Assembly: GCA_024236075.1 (NCBI GenBank)
Contig: JACKLE010000012.1
Location: 1-50,841, forward strand
Length of the DNA: 50,841 nt
Source: Alphaproteobacteria bacterium
GTDB taxonomy: Bacteria > Pseudomonadota > Alphaproteobacteria > JACAEB01
Direction of reading: 5' to 3'
Part shown: positions 33,931-42,915 of the stretch, piece after piece
Layout: each line of letters starts with the position of its first letter
Numbering within the stretch: position 1 is the first letter of the stretch
Position numbers and translations under genes: made by a program
The notes under the pieces: model-generated
What the model was told of the DNA's origin: nothing
The model's database searches: none
The model's input: only the letters and a program-made list of their open reading frames with translations

Positions 33931-36048
33931 ATGCGGGCGAGTTTGCTGGCGGGCGTGGCGCTTGGGGTTTTGGGGGCCTGGAGCGCAGCCCGCGCGGGGG
34001 AGACGGACGGAGGGGACAGAATGCGCCTCGCCTCCGTCGATTCGATCACGATCTATGCCTCGAGGGCTCCCCAATCGGCTTTCGACTTCGCGGGCGAGGT
34101 CAGCGTGATCGACCGCGCCGAGATCGACGACTTTGTTCCTTCGACCGTTTCCGACCTTTTCCAGGCCGTTCCAGGGGCACGTTTCCAGGGCGGTCCGCGC
34201 CGCACCGGCGAGGCGCCGGCCATTCGCGGCCTCGGCGGAGCCGGCGTGCTCGTCCTCTTCGATGGCGCACGGCAGAGCTTTCTCTCCGGCCATGACGGGC
34301 GCTTCTTCATCGACCCGGACCTCCTCAAATCCGTCGAGGTCGTGAAGGGGCCTGCCTCCGCGCTCTACGGCTCCGGCGCGCTCGGCGGCGTCATCGCGTT
34401 GAGAACCGTCGAGGCCGGCGATCTGCTCGAAGCCGGCGAGACGGCCGGTCTCAAGCTGTCCGGGAGCTTTGCGAGCGTCGACGAGGAATGGCGCTCGAGC
34501 GCGACGGGCTTCTGGCGCTCGGATGATGGAGGGCTCGACGCCCTGGCAAGCCTCACCTACCGCCGGTCGGGCGACATTGCGCTCGGCTCGGGACTGGACC
34601 TGCCTGCCGACGACGAGATCCTCTCCGCGCTCGTGAAGGGCACGGCCCGTCTCGGCGACGGCGTGTCGGTCTCGGCATCCTGGCAGCGCTATGCGGACGA
34701 TTCGGTCGATCCGAACAATCCGCAGGGTGCAGGCGTCGTCGAGCCAGGCAATGCCGAGGTCGCGCGCGCCATTCGCGGCGACACCGTGCAGGGTCGGCTC
34801 GCCTTCGCGCCGGAGGGCTCCGCGTTCTTCGACCTCGACCTCACGGCGTACTACACGCGCAACAAGGTCGAGGAGGACGAAACGCAATCGCCCCGCGAGG
34901 TATCGCGCGAGGTCGAGACGATCGGAGTCGCGCTCGTCAACCGCTCTCATGTCGACCTCGCGGACGGAGCGAGAGTGACCTTCACCTATGGCGGCGAGGC
35001 CTATCGGGACGAGCAGACGGGGCGCGACAATATGTCAGCCGACGGATCGCGCGGCGGCGTCCCGGATTCGCAGGGCACCTTCCTCGGGCTCTTCGCGCAA
35101 GGCGAACTCGCTCTGTCGGGGGCGCTCGGCACGGTGACCCTCACGCCCGGCGTGCGCTGGGACCGCTTCGAGACGAAGGCCGAGGGCGAGGAGGACGTCC
35201 GGCACGAGAAGCTGTCCCCCAAGCTCGGCCTCGCTTATCGGCCGCTCGACTGGTTGCTTCTCTTCGGCAACTGGGCGAAGGCCTTCCGCGCGCCGTCCTT
35301 CGACGAGCTCTATGCGGACGGCCAGCATTTTCAGATCCCCAATCTCTCCATGTCGATGGTGCCTCCGATCGTCACGAACAGCTTCGTGGCCAATCCGGAT
35401 CTGCGGCCCGAAAGCTCCGAGAGCTGGGAAATCGGCGCCGGATTCGACTTCGGGAGCCTCTTGGCTGAGGGCGACCGCCTCGTCGCCAAGGGCTCCTATT
35501 GGAATGCGAATGTCGAGGATCTCGTCGATCTCGAGGTGAACATCCCGGCCGGCTGCTTCGGCGCGCCCTTCCCGGCTTGCGGCTCGGGACCCGCCTTCGG
35601 CAATTTCTCGCGCTACGTGAACGTGCACAATGCAGAACTCGACGGCATCGAGATCGAGGCTGACTACGAGTCCGATCTCGTCTATGCGCGGGCGAACTTC
35701 TCTTCGATAGACGGCGAGGACGTCGACACCGGCCTTCCCGTCGGCGTGCTCTCGCCGGACCGTTTCTTCGTCGATACGGGAGTGCGCATCGCCGCGCTCG
35801 ACCTGCGCATCGGCACGCGCGTGACCCTCGCGGGCGATTTCGACGAGGTCGACGATCCCGCCGAGGCGCGGGGCGGCTACGCCACCGGCGATCTCTATGC
35901 CGTCTGGACGCCGCGCTTCGCCGAGGGGATGCGCATCGATGTCGGCGTCGACAACGTCACGGACGAGGACTATGAGGTCGTGAATGCGGGCGTGAGCGAG
36001 CCCGGGCGCAGCTTCAAGCTCGCCGTGAGCTGGCGCACCGCCTGGTAG
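33931..36048 (+). CDS. hmuR: TonB-dependent haem/haemoprotein receptor
   Basis: A 705-residue outer-membrane receptor. It has a signal peptide (MRASLLAGVALGVLGAWSAARA), TonB box-like DSITIYASR, plug (VDFAGEV-type start, AIRGLGGAGVLVLFDGARQ, VEVVKGPASALYGSGALGG), then the barrel. The haem-receptor boxes are present: FRAPSFDELYADGQHF and NPDLRPESSE (the NPNL box), with a histidine between them in the place of the haem-ligand histidine. It ends SFKLAVSWRTAW. ATG 33931 follows GGGGGA and gives a proper signal peptide. It is divergent from hmuSTUV and shares the palindromic control region. TonB, ExbB and ExbD are not in the window. Confidence 0.9.
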   Translation: MRASLLAGVALGVLGAWSAARAGETDGGDRMRLASVDSITIYASRAPQSAFDFAGEVSVIDRAEIDDFVPSTVSDLFQAVPGARFQGGPRRTGEAPAIRGLGGAGVLVLFDGARQSFLSGHDGRFFIDPDLLKSVEVVKGPASALYGSGALGGVIALRTVEAGDLLEAGETAGLKLSGSFASVDEEWRSSATGFWRSDDGGLDALASLTYRRSGDIALGSGLDLPADDEILSALVKGTARLGDGVSVSASWQRYADDSVDPNNPQGAGVVEPGNAEVARAIRGDTVQGRLAFAPEGSAFFDLDLTAYYTRNKVEEDETQSPREVSREVETIGVALVNRSHVDLADGARVTFTYGGEAYRDEQTGRDNMSADGSRGGVPDSQGTFLGLFAQGELALSGALGTVTLTPGVRWDRFETKAEGEEDVRHEKLSPKLGLAYRPLDWLLLFGNWAKAFRAPSFDELYADGQHFQIPNLSMSMVPPIVTNSFVANPDLRPESSESWEIGAGFDFGSLLAEGDRLVAKGSYWNANVEDLVDLEVNIPAGCFGAPFPACGSGPAFGNFSRYVNVHNAELDGIEIEADYESDLVYARANFSSIDGEDVDTGLPVGVLSPDRFFVDTGVRIAALDLRIGTRVTLAGDFDEVDDPAEARGGYATGDLYAVWTPRFAEGMRIDVGVDNVTDEDYEVVNAGVSEPGRSFKLAVSWRTAW

Positions 36049-36118
36049 GCACGGCGATTCCCTCGGGCGCGAAAGCGGTCTAGCCTTGCGCAAAGTCCGC
36101 CGGCCCGAGGGAGCGCCC

Positions 36119-36640
36119 ATGGTGAAGATCGCGAAGGAGGTAGGGCCCCGCCGCTACCGGGAGTCCCAGGGGCGCTACTTCGAGGAGCTCGAGGTCGGCG
36201 ACGTCTACGAGCATCGCCCCGGCAAGACCGTGACCGAGGCGGACAACCATCTCTTCACGCTCCTGACGCTGAACACGCACCCGCTGCATTTCGACGCCGA
36301 ATACGGCGCGGCGACGGAATTCGGGCAGAACCTCGTCGTCTCGACCTATACGCTGGCGCTCGCCATCGGCATGAGCGTCGCGGATGTGAGCGCGAAGGCC
36401 GTCGCCAATCTCGGCATGGACGAGGTCAAGTTTCCCGCGCCCGTCTTTGCCGGCGACACGCTCTACGCCGAGAGCGAGGTTCTCGACAGGCGCCTTTCGG
36501 AGAAGCGGCCCGGTCAGGGCATCGTCACCATACGCACCATCATGAAAAACCAGCGCGGGCTGACCGTGTGCGCCTTCAAGCGCACCATGCTCGTGCCCTG
36601 CCGGGGCCACGGCGTCGAAGACAGGATGGCGAGCTACTAG
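36119..36640 (+). CDS. MaoC-like hot-dog hydratase
   Basis: A 173-residue hot-dog fold protein of the MaoC dehydratase family. The hydratase-2 type motif is TVTEADNHLFTLLTLNTHPLH (Asp and His expected to be catalytic), followed by FPAPVFAGDTLYAESEV. It would hydrate an enoyl-CoA or dehydrate a hydroxyacyl-CoA. GAGGGAG lies 5 bases before ATG 36119. The acyl-CoA dehydrogenase gene starts 10 bases after its stop, so the two probably act in one acyl-CoA breakdown route, dehydrogenase then hydratase. The chain or branch specificity is not visible. Confidence 0.85.
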   Translation: MVKIAKEVGPRRYRESQGRYFEELEVGDVYEHRPGKTVTEADNHLFTLLTLNTHPLHFDAEYGAATEFGQNLVVSTYTLALAIGMSVADVSAKAVANLGMDEVKFPAPVFAGDTLYAESEVLDRRLSEKRPGQGIVTIRTIMKNQRGLTVCAFKRTMLVPCRGHGVEDRMASY

Positions 36641-36650
36641 GGAGCCGGGC

Positions 36651-37844
36651 ATGGCGCACGCAGACGGGCCGTCGCAGGACGACGAGCGCGCTCTCCTCGA
36701 CGAGATCGGCAAATGGCTCACGCGCGATGTCGAGCCCAACGTCATGCGCATGGAGCATGCGGACGAATACCCGATCGCCTTCATCGAGCGGATGAAGGAG
36801 TTCGGCCTCTTCGGCGCGACCATTTCGCCGGAGTTCGGCGGGCTCGGACTTTCCACGGCAGGCTATGCGCGCATCGTCGCGAGGATATCCGAGACCTGGA
36901 TGAGCCTTACCGGCTTCTTCAACACGCATCTTCTGATGTCGCGCATCGTCGAGATGCACGGCACGGAGCACCAGAAGCGCTATTGGCTGCCGCGTTTCGC
37001 CAGCGGCGAGATCCGCGGCGCGATCGGCCTCACCGAGCCCGGCGGGGGAACGGATCTTCAATCCATCCGTACGCGGGCGAAGAAGATCGGCAACGACCGC
37101 TATGCGATCAGCGGCTCGAAGACCTGGATCACCAACGGCGTCGAGGGCGGCGCGGTCGGCCTCCTCGTCAAGACCGATCCCGAGGCCGAGCCGCGCCATC
37201 GCGGCATGTCCATGTTCATCGCGCCCAAGGCCGACCCCGAGACGGGCATCGCCTACAAGGGCTTTCGCACCGGGCGCAAGCTGCCCAAGCTCGGCTACAA
37301 AGGCATCGATTCGGGCGAGCTCTTCTTCGAGGACTATGAGCTGGATGCCGAGCGCCATCTCGTGGGCGGGATCGAGGGGCGCGGCTTCCACATGGCGATG
37401 AGCTCGCTCGAGCTCGGGCGCATCAACGTCGCGGCGCGCGGTGTCGGCGTCGCGCGCCGCGCGCTGACCGAGGCGCTGGCCTATGCGCAGGGCCGCGAGA
37501 CCTTCGGCAAGCCCATCGCCGAACACCAGGCGATCCAGTTGAAGCTCGCGGAGATGGCGACGCGTGTGCGCGCCTCCGAGCTTCTCGTCGAGGATGCGGC
37601 GGCGGCCTTCGACGCGGGCCGGCGCTCCGACATGGAAGCCGGCATGGCGAAATATTTCGCCACCGAGGCGGCGCTCGAGAACGCCATCGAGGCGATGCGC
37701 ATCCACGGCGGGTACGGATATTCGCGCGACTTTCCCGTCGAGCGGCTCTATCGCGACGCGCCGCTCCTGTGCATCGGCGAGGGCACGAACGAGATGCAGC
37801 GCATCGTCATCGCCCGCCAGCTCGTGGCGCGGAACCCGGCCTGA
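36651..37844 (+). CDS. acyl-CoA dehydrogenase
   Basis: A 397-residue FAD-dependent acyl-CoA dehydrogenase of full length. It has the FAD/substrate motif GAIGLTEPGGGTDLQSIRTRA, then SGSKTWITNGVEGG, FGKPIAEHQAIQLKLAEMA, and the C-terminal IHGGYGYSRDFPVERLYRDA followed by IGEGTNEMQR, whose Glu is the expected catalytic base. It reduces an electron-transferring flavoprotein while making the 2,3-enoyl-CoA. It follows the MaoC gene after 10 bases with AGGGAG as ribosome site. Substrate class uncertain; short or branched chains are plausible. Confidence 0.9.
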   Translation: MAHADGPSQDDERALLDEIGKWLTRDVEPNVMRMEHADEYPIAFIERMKEFGLFGATISPEFGGLGLSTAGYARIVARISETWMSLTGFFNTHLLMSRIVEMHGTEHQKRYWLPRFASGEIRGAIGLTEPGGGTDLQSIRTRAKKIGNDRYAISGSKTWITNGVEGGAVGLLVKTDPEAEPRHRGMSMFIAPKADPETGIAYKGFRTGRKLPKLGYKGIDSGELFFEDYELDAERHLVGGIEGRGFHMAMSSLELGRINVAARGVGVARRALTEALAYAQGRETFGKPIAEHQAIQLKLAEMATRVRASELLVEDAAAAFDAGRRSDMEAGMAKYFATEAALENAIEAMRIHGGYGYSRDFPVERLYRDAPLLCIGEGTNEMQRIVIARQLVARNPA

Positions 37845-37854
37845 GGGCGCGCCC

Positions 37855-38151
37855 TCAGGCCGTGCCGGAGAGGCGTGCGTAGGCCGCGAGGAGATCGCGG
37901 ACCTTCACGCCGTCTATCGTCATGTCGGTGAGGTCGCAGTCCTCGATCGCGAGGCCCTTGAGGCCCGCATCGCGGATCCGCACGCCGCCGAGGCAGGCAT
38001 TTTCGATCCGCGTGCCCGTGAGCTTCACGTCGCTGAAGGCGGCGCCTTCGAGATTGACGTCGCTGAACGTCGAGCCCGAGAGATTGGCGTTCTCCGCGTG
38101 CAGCGGCTCCGTCGTGTTCGAGATGCGCATCCTTCGGCCCCGCGCGGTCAC
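37855..38151 (-). CDS. small pentapeptide-repeat protein
   Basis: About 98 residues (91 if started at ATG 38130). The body is a run of pentapeptide-like units (ANLSG STFSD VNLEG AAFSD VKLTG TRIEN ACLGG VRIRD AGLKG LAIED CDLTD MTIDG), which would fold as a short right-handed quadrilateral beta-helix. A GTG at 38151 overlaps the glutaryl-CoA dehydrogenase stop as GTGA, so I prefer it; ATG 38130 has poorly spaced AAGG directly before it. Function unknown: pentapeptide proteins include DNA mimics and scaffolds. Genetic coupling to gcdH is the only hint. Confidence 0.7.
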   Translation of the reverse strand: MTARGRRMRISNTTEPLHAENANLSGSTFSDVNLEGAAFSDVKLTGTRIENACLGGVRIRDAGLKGLAIEDCDLTDMTIDGVKVRDLLAAYARLSGTA

Positions 38152-39347
38152 TGAAACGCCTGGATCCCGGTCTGCGAGCGGCCGAGGACGAGCGCGTGGA
38201 CGTCGTGCGTCCCCTCGTAGGTGTTGACCGTCTCGAGATTCATCAGATGGCGGATCACATGGTATTCGTCCGAGATGCCGTTGCCGCCATGGATGTCGCG
38301 CGCGAGGCGGGCTATGTCGAGCGCCTTGCCGCAATTGTTGCGCTTGAGGAGGGAGATGGCCTCCGGCACCTGCGCGCCCTCGTCGAGGAGGCGCCCGAGG
38401 CGCAGCGCCGCGCAAAGGCCGAGCGTGACCTCGGTCTGCATGTCGGCGAGCTTCTTCTGCACGAGCTGCGTCGCGGCGATGGGCCGCCCGAAGACGACGC
38501 GGTCGAGCGCATATTGGCGCGCTGCGTGCCAGCAGAACTCCGCCGCGCCCATGGCGCCCCAGGCGATGCCGAAGCGCGCCTTGTTGAGGCAGGAGAGAGG
38601 GCCCTTGAGCCCCTTCACATGCGGGAGCACGGCATCGGAGGGCACGAAGCAGTCTTCGAGCGCGATCTCGCCGGTGATCGAGGCGCGCATGCTCATCTTG
38701 CCCTCGATCTTCGAGGTGGAGAATCCCTTGGCGCCGCGCTCGACGAGAAAGCCGCGGATCGCGCCGCCGGCATCGTCCGCCTTGGCCCAGACGAGCGCGA
38801 CATCGGCGATGGGCGCGTTGGTGATCCACATCTTGGCGCCGTTGAGGACATAGCCGCCGTCGACCTTGCGCGCCTGGGTGCGCATGCCGCCGGGATCGGA
38901 GCCTCCGTCGGCCTCGGTGAGGCCGAAGCAGCCGGCGATCTCGCCGCGCGCCATTCCCGGGAGATATTTGCGCCGCTGCTCCTCGCTACCGAATTCGAAG
39001 ATCGGATACATGACAAGCGACGACTGGACCGACATGACGGAGCGGTAGCCGGAGTCGACGCGCTCGATCTCGCGGGCGATCAGTCCGTAGGCGACATGAT
39101 TGACCCCGGCGCAGCCATAGTCCTCCGGCAAGGTCGGCCCCAGAAAGCCGAGGGCGCCCATCTCGGTCATGACGTCGCGATCGAAGCGCTCCTCGCGGGC
39201 CGCCATGAGGATGCGCGGCATAAGCTTTTCGGCCGCATAGGCGCGCGCGGTGTCCTGGATGAGGCGCTCCTCCTCCGAAAGCTCGCGGTCGAGCAGCAGA
39301 GGGTCATCCCAGCGGAAGGCGAGGTCGGTCTTTTCGGGCTTGTTCAT
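38148..39347 (-). CDS. gcdH: glutaryl-CoA dehydrogenase
   Basis: A 399-residue acyl-CoA dehydrogenase closely following the GcdH pattern. It starts FRWDDPLLLDRELSEEERL, then GCAGVNHVAYGLIAREIERV, SGYRSVMSVQSSLVMYPI, CFGLTEADGGSDPGGMRT and the catalytic-base segment NTYEGTHDVHALVLGR, which is diagnostic. It converts glutaryl-CoA to crotonyl-CoA with decarboxylation, in lysine, tryptophan and glutarate breakdown. GAGGAGG lies 6 bases before ATG 39347. No regulator is beside it; a class III CoA-transferase at 44305 could activate glutarate, but it is 5 kb away. Confidence 0.93.
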   Translation of the reverse strand: MNKPEKTDLAFRWDDPLLLDRELSEEERLIQDTARAYAAEKLMPRILMAAREERFDRDVMTEMGALGFLGPTLPEDYGCAGVNHVAYGLIAREIERVDSGYRSVMSVQSSLVMYPIFEFGSEEQRRKYLPGMARGEIAGCFGLTEADGGSDPGGMRTQARKVDGGYVLNGAKMWITNAPIADVALVWAKADDAGGAIRGFLVERGAKGFSTSKIEGKMSMRASITGEIALEDCFVPSDAVLPHVKGLKGPLSCLNKARFGIAWGAMGAAEFCWHAARQYALDRVVFGRPIAATQLVQKKLADMQTEVTLGLCAALRLGRLLDEGAQVPEAISLLKRNNCGKALDIARLARDIHGGNGISDEYHVIRHLMNLETVNTYEGTHDVHALVLGRSQTGIQAFQ

Positions 39348-39401
39348 GGAGGCGTCCTCCTCAAATCGTCGGACGCATCCTAGTGCAACCCCTCTCGCGC
39401 A

Positions 39402-39908
39402 TCATCCCGGGCTATGCGTCTGCTCATGGGCTAGGAGCCATCGCTTGCGCGGCAGGCCGCCGCCATAGCCCGTAAGCGTGCCGTTCGCGCCGATGACGCG
39501 GTGGCAGGGTACGACGATGGCGACGGGGTTCTGCCCGTTTGCCCGCCCGACGGCGCGCGAGGCGCCCGGCTTTCCGAGCCGCGCGGCGATCTCTCCATAG
39601 CTCGCGGTCGATGCAGGGGGGATCTCCCGCAAGGCCGTCCAGACGGCGCGCTGAAAGGGCGTTCCGTCGCCTTCGGCCGCCAATGCGTCGAGGGCCGCGA
39701 GGTCGCCGGCGAAATAGGCTTCCAGGCTGTCGACGGCGCCCAAAGGGTCGCCGCGCCCGGCAAGACGCCCCGTTCCGTGGCGGCGCGCGAGGGAGGCCCG
39801 CATGGCGTCCTCGTGATCCTCGAAGGCGAGGGCGACGAGCCGGTCCTCCGTGGCGGCGAGATGGAGCGTCCCCACGGGGGAGGCCATGCTCTCGAAATGG
39901 ATCTTCAT
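39402..39908 (-). CDS. ogt: methylated-DNA-protein-cysteine methyltransferase
   Basis: A 168-residue O6-alkylguanine-DNA alkyltransferase. The acceptor motif is IVVPCHRVIGANG with its reactive Cys, preceded by the HTH region YGEIAARLGKPGASRAVGRANGQNP. It removes alkyl groups from guanine O6 in a one-shot reaction. The ATG overlaps the stop of the upstream Ada-AlkA gene by 4 bases, so both come from one mRNA and this protein supplies the alkyltransferase activity that the Ada part next door lacks. Confidence 0.93.
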   Translation of the reverse strand: MKIHFESMASPVGTLHLAATEDRLVALAFEDHEDAMRASLARRHGTGRLAGRGDPLGAVDSLEAYFAGDLAALDALAAEGDGTPFQRAVWTALREIPPASTASYGEIAARLGKPGASRAVGRANGQNPVAIVVPCHRVIGANGTLTGYGGGLPRKRWLLAHEQTHSPG

Positions 39909-41386
39909 GCGGCTTCACCTTTCTTCCGATCTTCCGCGTCGGCCGTCCACAAATGCTGGGCGGCATAGGCGCGCCAGGGGCGCCAGGCTTCCGCGCGTGC
40001 GAGCACGTCGCGCTGGCCGGGGCGTCGTCTATGGGCAGCAAGCGACCGGGCGAGGCCTAGATCGCTTGCCGGAAAAGCGTCGGGGTCGCGCAGCGCCCGC
40101 ATCGCGATGTAGTGGGCGGTCCACGGGCCAATGCCCTCGATGGCGGCGAGCCGCTCGAGCGTGTCGCGGGGCTCGCCGTGAGGCGCGAGCAGCTCGGGCT
40201 CGGCGACCAGCGCCTCCGCGAGCGCGGAAATACCTCGAGCGCGGGCACGCGTGAGGCCGATCGCCGTCAGGTCCGCGCCGGCGAGCGCGTCCGGACGCGG
40301 GAAGAGGCGGGCGGGATCGCCACCCGAAAAAGTCCCGAACGGCTCGCCATGCGTCGCGACGAGGCGGGCGGCGAGCGTGCGCGCCGCCTTCACGCTCACG
40401 AGCTGGCCGAGGATGGCGCGTACCGCGATTTCGAAGGGGTCGAGCGTGCCGGGCACGCGCAGGCCGGGCCGCCGCGCGACGAGGGGCGCCAGCACGGGGT
40501 CGCGAGCCAGTGCGGCATCGATCGCCGTGCTGTCGGCGTCGAGGTCGAAGAGTCTGCGCAGCCCCGCCACCAGCAGCGGCAGCGCGCGCACGCGATCGAT
40601 GCGGATCGCCGCGACAACATGGGTGCGTGCGGACGAAAGGCGCGCCTCGACGAGTCCCCGCGCCTCGCCGACACGGAAGGTCCGCGCGTAGCTCGTCCCG
40701 GTCGCCGCCTCGATGCCGGGCACCGCCCGCGTCGCGAGGAAGGCGAGAAGGCGCTCCCAGTCGAAGGGAGGCCGGACCGCGAGCTTCAGCACCAGGCCTT
40801 CGCCCGAGGGAACCTCCGCGCCTTCCCGCTTGCGCAGCTCGCGGGGGGCGGCCCCGAAGGTCTCCCGCATGACCGTGTTGAATCGGCGCACGCTCCTGAA
40901 GCCTGAAGCATGGACGATCTCGGTCACCGGCAGCCGGGTTTCGGCGAGGAGCTTGCGCGCGAAGAGCGCCCGCTGCGCCGCCGCAAGGGAGACGGGACTC
41001 GTGCCGAGATGCTCCGTAAACAGACGGCGCAGGTGGCGCTCGCCGATTCCGAGCCGGGCCGCGAGGCGGGCGACGCTCTCCTCGTGCCCGCCTTCCGCTA
41101 TCGCGCCGAGAGCGCGCGTCACCGTCGCCGCGGTGCCGGCACGGGCGGGGCTGCCCGGCGCGGCTTCGGGCCGGCAGCGCAGGCAGGCGCGAAAGCCGAA
41201 CCTTTCGGCGGCAGCCGCGCTCGGGAGAAAAAGGCAGTTCTCGCGCTTCGGCGCCCGCGCGGGGCAGACGGGCCGGCAATAGATGCCGGTCGAGACCACC
41301 GCCGTGTAGAAGCGCCCGTCGAAGCGCGCGTCGCGCGCCAGGATCGCGCGATAGCAGATGTCGGAGGCGAGGTCGGTCGGGCTCAT
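39905..41386 (-). CDS. Ada N-domain / AraC / AlkA fusion, alkylation-damage regulator and glycosylase
   Basis: A 493-residue fusion. Residues 1-80: methylphosphotriester-accepting Ada domain with zinc cysteines C37, C41, C68 and C71. About 85-185: AraC-type double HTH (VARLAARLGIGERHLRRLFTEH; VTEIVHASGFRSVRRFNTVM). About 200-490: AlkA-like 3-methyladenine glycosylase with a helix-hairpin-helix (LAAIEGIGPWTAHYIAMRAL) and a catalytic-Asp segment (FPASDLGLARSL), ending in WRPWRAYAAQHLW. It should sense methylated DNA, activate its own operon, and excise alkylated bases. The C-terminal methyltransferase of E. coli Ada is absent and is replaced by the coupled ogt gene. The start is ATG 41386; upstream frame sequence is not Ada-like. 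Confidence 0.92.
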   Translation of the reverse strand: MSPTDLASDICYRAILARDARFDGRFYTAVVSTGIYCRPVCPARAPKRENCLFLPSAAAAERFGFRACLRCRPEAAPGSPARAGTAATVTRALGAIAEGGHEESVARLAARLGIGERHLRRLFTEHLGTSPVSLAAAQRALFARKLLAETRLPVTEIVHASGFRSVRRFNTVMRETFGAAPRELRKREGAEVPSGEGLVLKLAVRPPFDWERLLAFLATRAVPGIEAATGTSYARTFRVGEARGLVEARLSSARTHVVAAIRIDRVRALPLLVAGLRRLFDLDADSTAIDAALARDPVLAPLVARRPGLRVPGTLDPFEIAVRAILGQLVSVKAARTLAARLVATHGEPFGTFSGGDPARLFPRPDALAGADLTAIGLTRARARGISALAEALVAEPELLAPHGEPRDTLERLAAIEGIGPWTAHYIAMRALRDPDAFPASDLGLARSLAAHRRRPGQRDVLARAEAWRPWRAYAAQHLWTADAEDRKKGEAA

Positions 41387-41513
41387 GGCCCCTATATAGC
41401 GCGCCCGAGGATCCCCGACTCGCCGTTTTCGGACTCCGATGGCTTGGCAAAAGCCGCGCGAAGATGCTCTACACTGGGGCAACGACCAGGGTCAGAACAC
41501 GGGGAGATTCCAG

Positions 41514-42905
41514 ATGGGCGCAGCGGGGGGCGCGGGCGGCTCGGCCGCGCCGGGCGATGGGCGTTTGAGCTGGGTCCAGCGCATCGCCTTCGGCGGCGCC
41601 GATCTCGGCAAGAACATGTTCTGGTCGTCCATGACCATGTTTTGGCTCTTCTTCCTCACCGACGTCCTCGAGATTCCGCCCGCGACCGCCGGCCTCATCT
41701 TCCTCATCCCGCTCGTCTGGGACGGCATCACCGATCCCGCGATGGGCTACATCGCCGACCGCACCTACACGCGCTGGGGGAAGTACCGACCCTACCTTCT
41801 CTTCGGGGCGCCCGTCTGTGCGCTGACCTTTCTTCTCGTCTTCTTCAAGCCTCCCCTGGGGCCGACGGGAACCGTCTATTTCGCGCTCGCCGCCGGCCTG
41901 CTTTTCCGTACGGCCTATACGGTGATCGACACGCCGCACAACGCGCTGATGGCGCGCGCGACGAGCTCGAGCCACGAGCGCTCGCTCCTCGCGGGCTCGC
42001 GCATGTTCTTCGCCGCGATGGCCGCGCTCGTCATTTCGCTGGCGGTCTACCCGGTGCTGATGGGCGAGGGCGCCGCCGAGGAGGCCGAGCGCTTCCTCGT
42101 CTTCGCGGCGGCGGGGGGCGCGGTGTGCGTCACCATGGTGTGGTTCTGCTTCTTTGCCTTTCGCGGCACGGATGTGGCGCGCCGGGGCGATCCCAATCAG
42201 CCGCCGCCGCCCTCCATCGGCGACATCGCGCACATGCTCGCCTCCAATCACATGCTGTGGATCGTCTTCGCGGCGACGGCGGTCGGCGTGATGCTGCTGC
42301 CGCTCTTCGGCAAGACCCTCATCTATTTCGCCAAGTACAATCTCGGCGACGACAAATGGGCGAGCGTCGGGCTCACGGCCTTCTCGCTCGGCGCGGCACT
42401 CTCCATCCCGGCCTGGGTGCTGCTGTCGCATCGGATCGGCAAGTCGCGTGCGCTCCAGGCATCGGCCGCCCTGACGGTCCTCATGCTTCTCATATTCTAT
42501 TTCAATCCGTCGACGGACCGCACGCTGCTGATGTCGCTCCTGCTCGTGCAGGGCTTTCTCGGCGGCGGCTTCAACGTCCTCGTCTGGGCGATGGCGCCCG
42601 ATCTCGTCGAATACGGGGAGTGGAAGACGGGCAAGCGCGTCGAGGCCGGGGTGTTCGGCTTCTTCACGCTTTCGGTCAAGGTCGCCGTGGGCGTCGGAGG
42701 GAGCCTTCTCGGCTTCCTCCTCGGCGCGATCGGCTTCGTGGCGAACCGCCCGCAATCGCCCGAGGTCCTGGCGAACATCAAGCTCATCATGTGCGCCGTG
42801 CCGATCGCGGGCGCCGCTATCGTCTTCGTGCTCCTCTTCTTCTACAAGCTCGATCACGCGATGCATCGCAGGATCACCGAGGAGCTCGCGGCGCGTCGCA
42901 AATAG
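41514..42905 (+). CDS. GPH-type sugar:cation symporter (MFS)
   Basis: A 463-residue transporter of the glycoside-pentoside-hexuronide family. It has 12 helices, an IAFGGADLGKNMFW opening, WDGITDPAMGYIADRTYTRWGKYRPY (the family's cation-binding helix 2 and loop) and MAPDLVEYGEWKTGKRVEAG in the second half, a family signature. It would import a sugar or glycoside with a cation; some relatives carry other organic compounds. ATG 41514 is preceded by GGGGAG at 7 bases. The sulfatase gene follows after 10 bases, so the imported or released compound may derive from a sulphate ester. Confidence 0.85.
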   Translation: MGAAGGAGGSAAPGDGRLSWVQRIAFGGADLGKNMFWSSMTMFWLFFLTDVLEIPPATAGLIFLIPLVWDGITDPAMGYIADRTYTRWGKYRPYLLFGAPVCALTFLLVFFKPPLGPTGTVYFALAAGLLFRTAYTVIDTPHNALMARATSSSHERSLLAGSRMFFAAMAALVISLAVYPVLMGEGAAEEAERFLVFAAAGGAVCVTMVWFCFFAFRGTDVARRGDPNQPPPPSIGDIAHMLASNHMLWIVFAATAVGVMLLPLFGKTLIYFAKYNLGDDKWASVGLTAFSLGAALSIPAWVLLSHRIGKSRALQASAALTVLMLLIFYFNPSTDRTLLMSLLLVQGFLGGGFNVLVWAMAPDLVEYGEWKTGKRVEAGVFGFFTLSVKVAVGVGGSLLGFLLGAIGFVANRPQSPEVLANIKLIMCAVPIAGAAIVFVLLFFYKLDHAMHRRITEELAARRK

Positions 42906-42915
42906 GGAGGCTTCG

